Source: an uncultured bacterium
GTDB taxonomy: Bacteria > Auribacterota > Tritonobacteria > UBA1439
Direction of reading: 5' to 3'
DNA: 7,358 bases
Assembly: GCA_937858775.1 (NCBI GenBank)
Contig: CALLYX010000115.1
Location: 1 to 7,358, forward strand
Position numbers and translations under genes: made by a program. The notes under the pieces are model-generated. The model was given only the letters and a program-made list of their open reading frames with translations. It ran no database searches and was not told the DNA's origin. This document shows positions 5,745 through 7,358 of this stretch, piece by piece (within the stretch, counting starts at the first letter, position 1; each line of letters opens with the position of its first letter).

Positions 5745-7355
5745 CTACGGAGCCAGGTCGATATCAACCTCGGCGAGATTGCTCGTCCAGTATTTCGTCT
5801 CCCAGAGATCCATCATGGCGCGCACGGTCACGAGGTAGAACTTATAGCGCCCGAAGGAGGCGTCCGGCGGGATACGGAGATCCGTCAGGACGCCGCTGGT
5901 CGGCGCCGCGGAGAGGAGCGCCTTCCGGGCGAACGGGGTCACGGCCTCCGTCGGGTGCCACGCCGGGTTGAAATAGAGGAGTTTCCCCTGCGGGGTCAAT
6001 ATCGCGGCGTAGCAGTCCACCGCGTTCCTCACCTGGTCGTTGCTCGGCTCGAGTTCGTAGGTGAACCGTTCCGACGAACCGCGCCCAGGGTGCGGCGGCG
6101 TGTTGAAGACGTCGATCTGCGGCCCACTCGGATCGAACGGGAGTTCCAGGATCGGCGCCAGCGCCTTGTACCACTCCGGGGCCATCACGTACCGGTATCC
6201 GTTCTCGTTGGGGTGGTTGCCGGTGGCCCGGTCCATAATCTCCGTCGGCCAGCCCGGGACATCGGTGAACGCCCGCCACTGGTCCGCGCACCGGAGGCCG
6301 TACCTCCCGGCGAGCGATTGGACGTAGCCGCCGTAGTAGAAAGCCCTCGTCCTCTGGTATTGGGACGCGCGCGCGCCGTAGGGAAGCGTGGGGATGATCG
6401 TCGCCAGGACGGGGGTGGTCCCGCGTTCGCCGGCGCGAAGGGCCATCTTCTTGAGGTTCGACTGGATGGTATTGAAAGACACTCCGAAAAAGATGTCGTT
6501 CGTCCCCTCCATGATGAGGATGAAGTCGGACGGGTAGCGATCGAGGACGGAGTCGATGCGGCCCAGGCCGACGGCGGTCGTCTCCCCGGGGACCCCCTTG
6601 TTGACCATCTTGAACTCCTGCCCCTGATAGTTGTACAGGAGGATGCCGGCCAGATAGGCCGGGTACCCGGTTGCGGGCCCGTTCGAACGGCTCCCGCGCC
6701 CGAAGGTGATGCTGTCGCCGAAGGCGATGAGGGAGATCCGGTCCGCCGCGCCTGCGGCCGACAACGACCTTTCCGGCCCTTCCGACGCCTCGCCCTCCGC
6801 GTCGAGGAGTTCCTTGAGACGCGTCGAGCAAGGCGCGCCCCCTTCCGCCAGCCACGCGACGGCCGTCTCGAGCGGGGCCCCCGCGGCCAAAAGATCCCCC
6901 GCGAGGCCCGGCGGCAGCGCCCCCGCGTCCGGGGGCGGAACCGCCGCGCCGATCCGCCTTTCAACGTACCGGCTGCCGTCGTCCGTCTGCCAGGAGAGGC
7001 CGCGCGCCCCCCCCGCGCCCGCCCGGGCCGCGGCGATGCCCGCTCGTACCCACGCCCAAGCCGCGGCACGCTCGAGCAGCACGTGCTCGAGCCTTCGGCT
7101 CCAGGCGCCGCTTGCGGCGCTGCGCGCCAGTTCGGGCGCTTCGCGGTGCAAGGTGTCGCGCGCCAGTCCGATGACGGCGAACCGGCGGGGCAGGCCTTCA
7201 CGGGCGCGGGCTTCGGACCAGTCGAGTGAAGAACCCTGCGGATCGGCGTCGATGAGCATGACGCGTTGATCGCGGCTGGCCCATTCGCCGGCGAGATGAA
7301 GGGCGAGCGTCGTTTTGCCAACGCCGCCTTTCTGATTGAGCAACGCGACGATCAT
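5745..7355 (-). CDS. SGNH/GDSL hydrolase with C-terminal beta-rich domain, fused in frame to a truncated ParA N-terminus
   Basis: The open frame is 536 residues. Residues 1-78 are ParA-like (listed separately). Residues 79-205 are Ala/Gly/Arg-rich, then helical-looking, with no family I recognise. Residues 206-405 form an SGNH hydrolase domain: block I AFGDSITFG with nucleophile S215, block II NKGVPGET with oxyanion glycine G254, block III EGTNDI with N286, and block V GNHPNENGY with H381. The usual Asp three residues before the histidine is T378 here, so catalysis may rest on a Ser-His dyad or use another acid. Residues about 411-536 look like an extracellular beta-sandwich ending in FGRYKFYLVTVRAM and a WTSNLAEVDI strand. 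Such enzymes act as esterases or acyltransferases, often on surface glycans, which fits the glycosyltransferase 32 bases downstream. No signal peptide is visible in the present N-terminus. Apart from the ATG at 7355, a GTG at 7082 is the only upstream alternative start I found before the hydrolase domain, and it lacks a convincing ribosome-binding site. The native 5' end is therefore probably missing. Confidence 0.8.
   Translation of the reverse strand: MIVALLNQKGGVGKTTLALHLAGEWASRDQRVMLIDADPQGSSLDWSEARAREGLPRRFAVIGLARDTLHREAPELARSAASGAWSRRLEHVLLERAAAWAWVRAGIAAARAGAGGARGLSWQTDDGSRYVERRIGAAVPPPDAGALPPGLAGDLLAAGAPLETAVAWLAEGGAPCSTRLKELLDAEGEASEGPERSLSAAGAADRISLIAFGDSITFGRGSRSNGPATGYPAYLAGILLYNYQGQEFKMVNKGVPGETTAVGLGRIDSVLDRYPSDFILIMEGTNDIFFGVSFNTIQSNLKKMALRAGERGTTPVLATIIPTLPYGARASQYQRTRAFYYGGYVQSLAGRYGLRCADQWRAFTDVPGWPTEIMDRATGNHPNENGYRYVMAPEWYKALAPILELPFDPSGPQIDVFNTPPHPGRGSSERFTYELEPSNDQVRNAVDCYAAILTPQGKLLYFNPAWHPTEAVTPFARKALLSAAPTSGVLTDLRIPPDASFGRYKFYLVTVRAMMDLWETKYWTSNLAEVDIDLAP
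7070..7120. repeat. Cluster of three consecutive perfect inverted repeats at the ParA junction
   Basis: Three hairpin-forming repeats lie almost end to end. The first has 9-base arms GCTCGAGCA/TGCTCGAGC (7070-7078 and 7084-7092) with a five-base loop. The second has arms GAGCC/GGCTC (7089-7093 and 7097-7101) around TTC and shares four bases with the first. The third has arms GCGCCGC/GCGGCGC (7105-7111 and 7114-7120) around TT. The third ends one base before the last ParA-like codon begins at 7122. No T-run follows on either strand, so it does not look like a standard terminator. I do not recognise it as a known attachment site or transposon end. Confidence 0.75.
7122..7355 (-). pseudogene. 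parA: Truncated ParA-type partition ATPase (N-terminal 78 residues only)
   Basis: ParA proteins are deviant Walker ATPases that move plasmids or chromosome origins. This fragment has the ParA deviant Walker A NQKGGVGKTT (residues 7-16), the Walker A' DADPQGS at 36-42 followed by LDW, and the stretch GLARDTLHREAPELAR (63-78). The last is typical of the short (about 210 residue) ParA proteins of plasmids and integrative elements. From memory of that family, the chain should continue into a Walker B strand (a VVIDGPP-like motif). Here the match ends at residue 78 and unrelated sequence follows, so Walker B and the C-terminal half are absent and it cannot work as ParA. Codon choice differs from neighbouring genes: all five Glu codons are GAA, both Lys are AAA and none of seven Gly codons is GGG. 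It starts three bases from the right edge, so upstream context is invisible. Confidence 0.8.
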
Positions 7356-7358
7356 GAC

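Noticed and set aside
7070..7120. The inverted-repeat cluster considered as an integron attC site or an intrinsic terminator.
   Set aside because: I could not find the attC core consensus at its ends, and no T-run follows any stem on either strand. It is kept as an unclassified repeat.
5616..7229. A 537-codon open frame on the plus strand opposite the hydrolase and ParA piece.
   Set aside because: Same reason: an Arg/Pro-rich shadow of the minus-strand coding frame with no recognisable motif.

Overview
The window is a GC-rich stretch of bacterial DNA (about two thirds G+C by eye). It carries part of a surface-polysaccharide locus. The genes suggest a diderm (Gram-negative-type) bacterium: there is an O-antigen-style ABC exporter whose ATPase has a Wzt-like C-terminal domain, and a probable lipoprotein. 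The codon style (GGG, CTC, GAG, AAG frequent) and the extracellular beta-rich tail on the hydrolase suggest an uncultured lineage known mainly from metagenomes. I cannot name a phylum from sequence alone.

Layout from left to right. Positions 2943 to 1 (minus strand) form one tightly spaced operon: a six-helix ABC-2 permease (Wzm type), its ATPase (Wzt type, only two codons downstream), then an NAD-dependent sugar-nucleotide epimerase/dehydratase that runs off the left edge. A good sigma70-like promoter (perfect TTGACA, 17-bp spacer, extended -10) lies just upstream of the permease. Diverging from it on the plus strand are a radical SAM protein of the YhcC/YtqA type (3092-4018) and a small probable lipoprotein with a PEGA-like beta domain (4107-4553). 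Convergent to these, on the minus strand, are a family 4 glycosyltransferase (4564-5712) and, upstream of it, a long reading frame whose main body is an SGNH/GDSL hydrolase with a C-terminal beta-rich domain (5745-7355).

Working model: the glycosyltransferase and the epimerase/dehydratase help build a surface glycan, and Wzm/Wzt exports the lipid-linked polymer. The Wzt C-terminal domain probably reads the polymer's non-reducing end. The SGNH hydrolase could add or remove acyl groups on the glycan. The radical SAM protein looks like a housekeeping gene with no obvious link.

The oddest part is the right end. The hydrolase frame opens with about 78 residues of a ParA-type partition ATPase, cut off before its later motifs and joined in frame to unrelated sequence. 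The join lies beside three consecutive perfect inverted repeats (7070-7120), and codon use changes there. This is either a real recombination scar or gene fusion, or an assembly chimera near a contig end. I saw no CRISPR array, RNA gene, complete insertion sequence or convincing intrinsic terminator. No gene-free stretch exceeds 150 bases.
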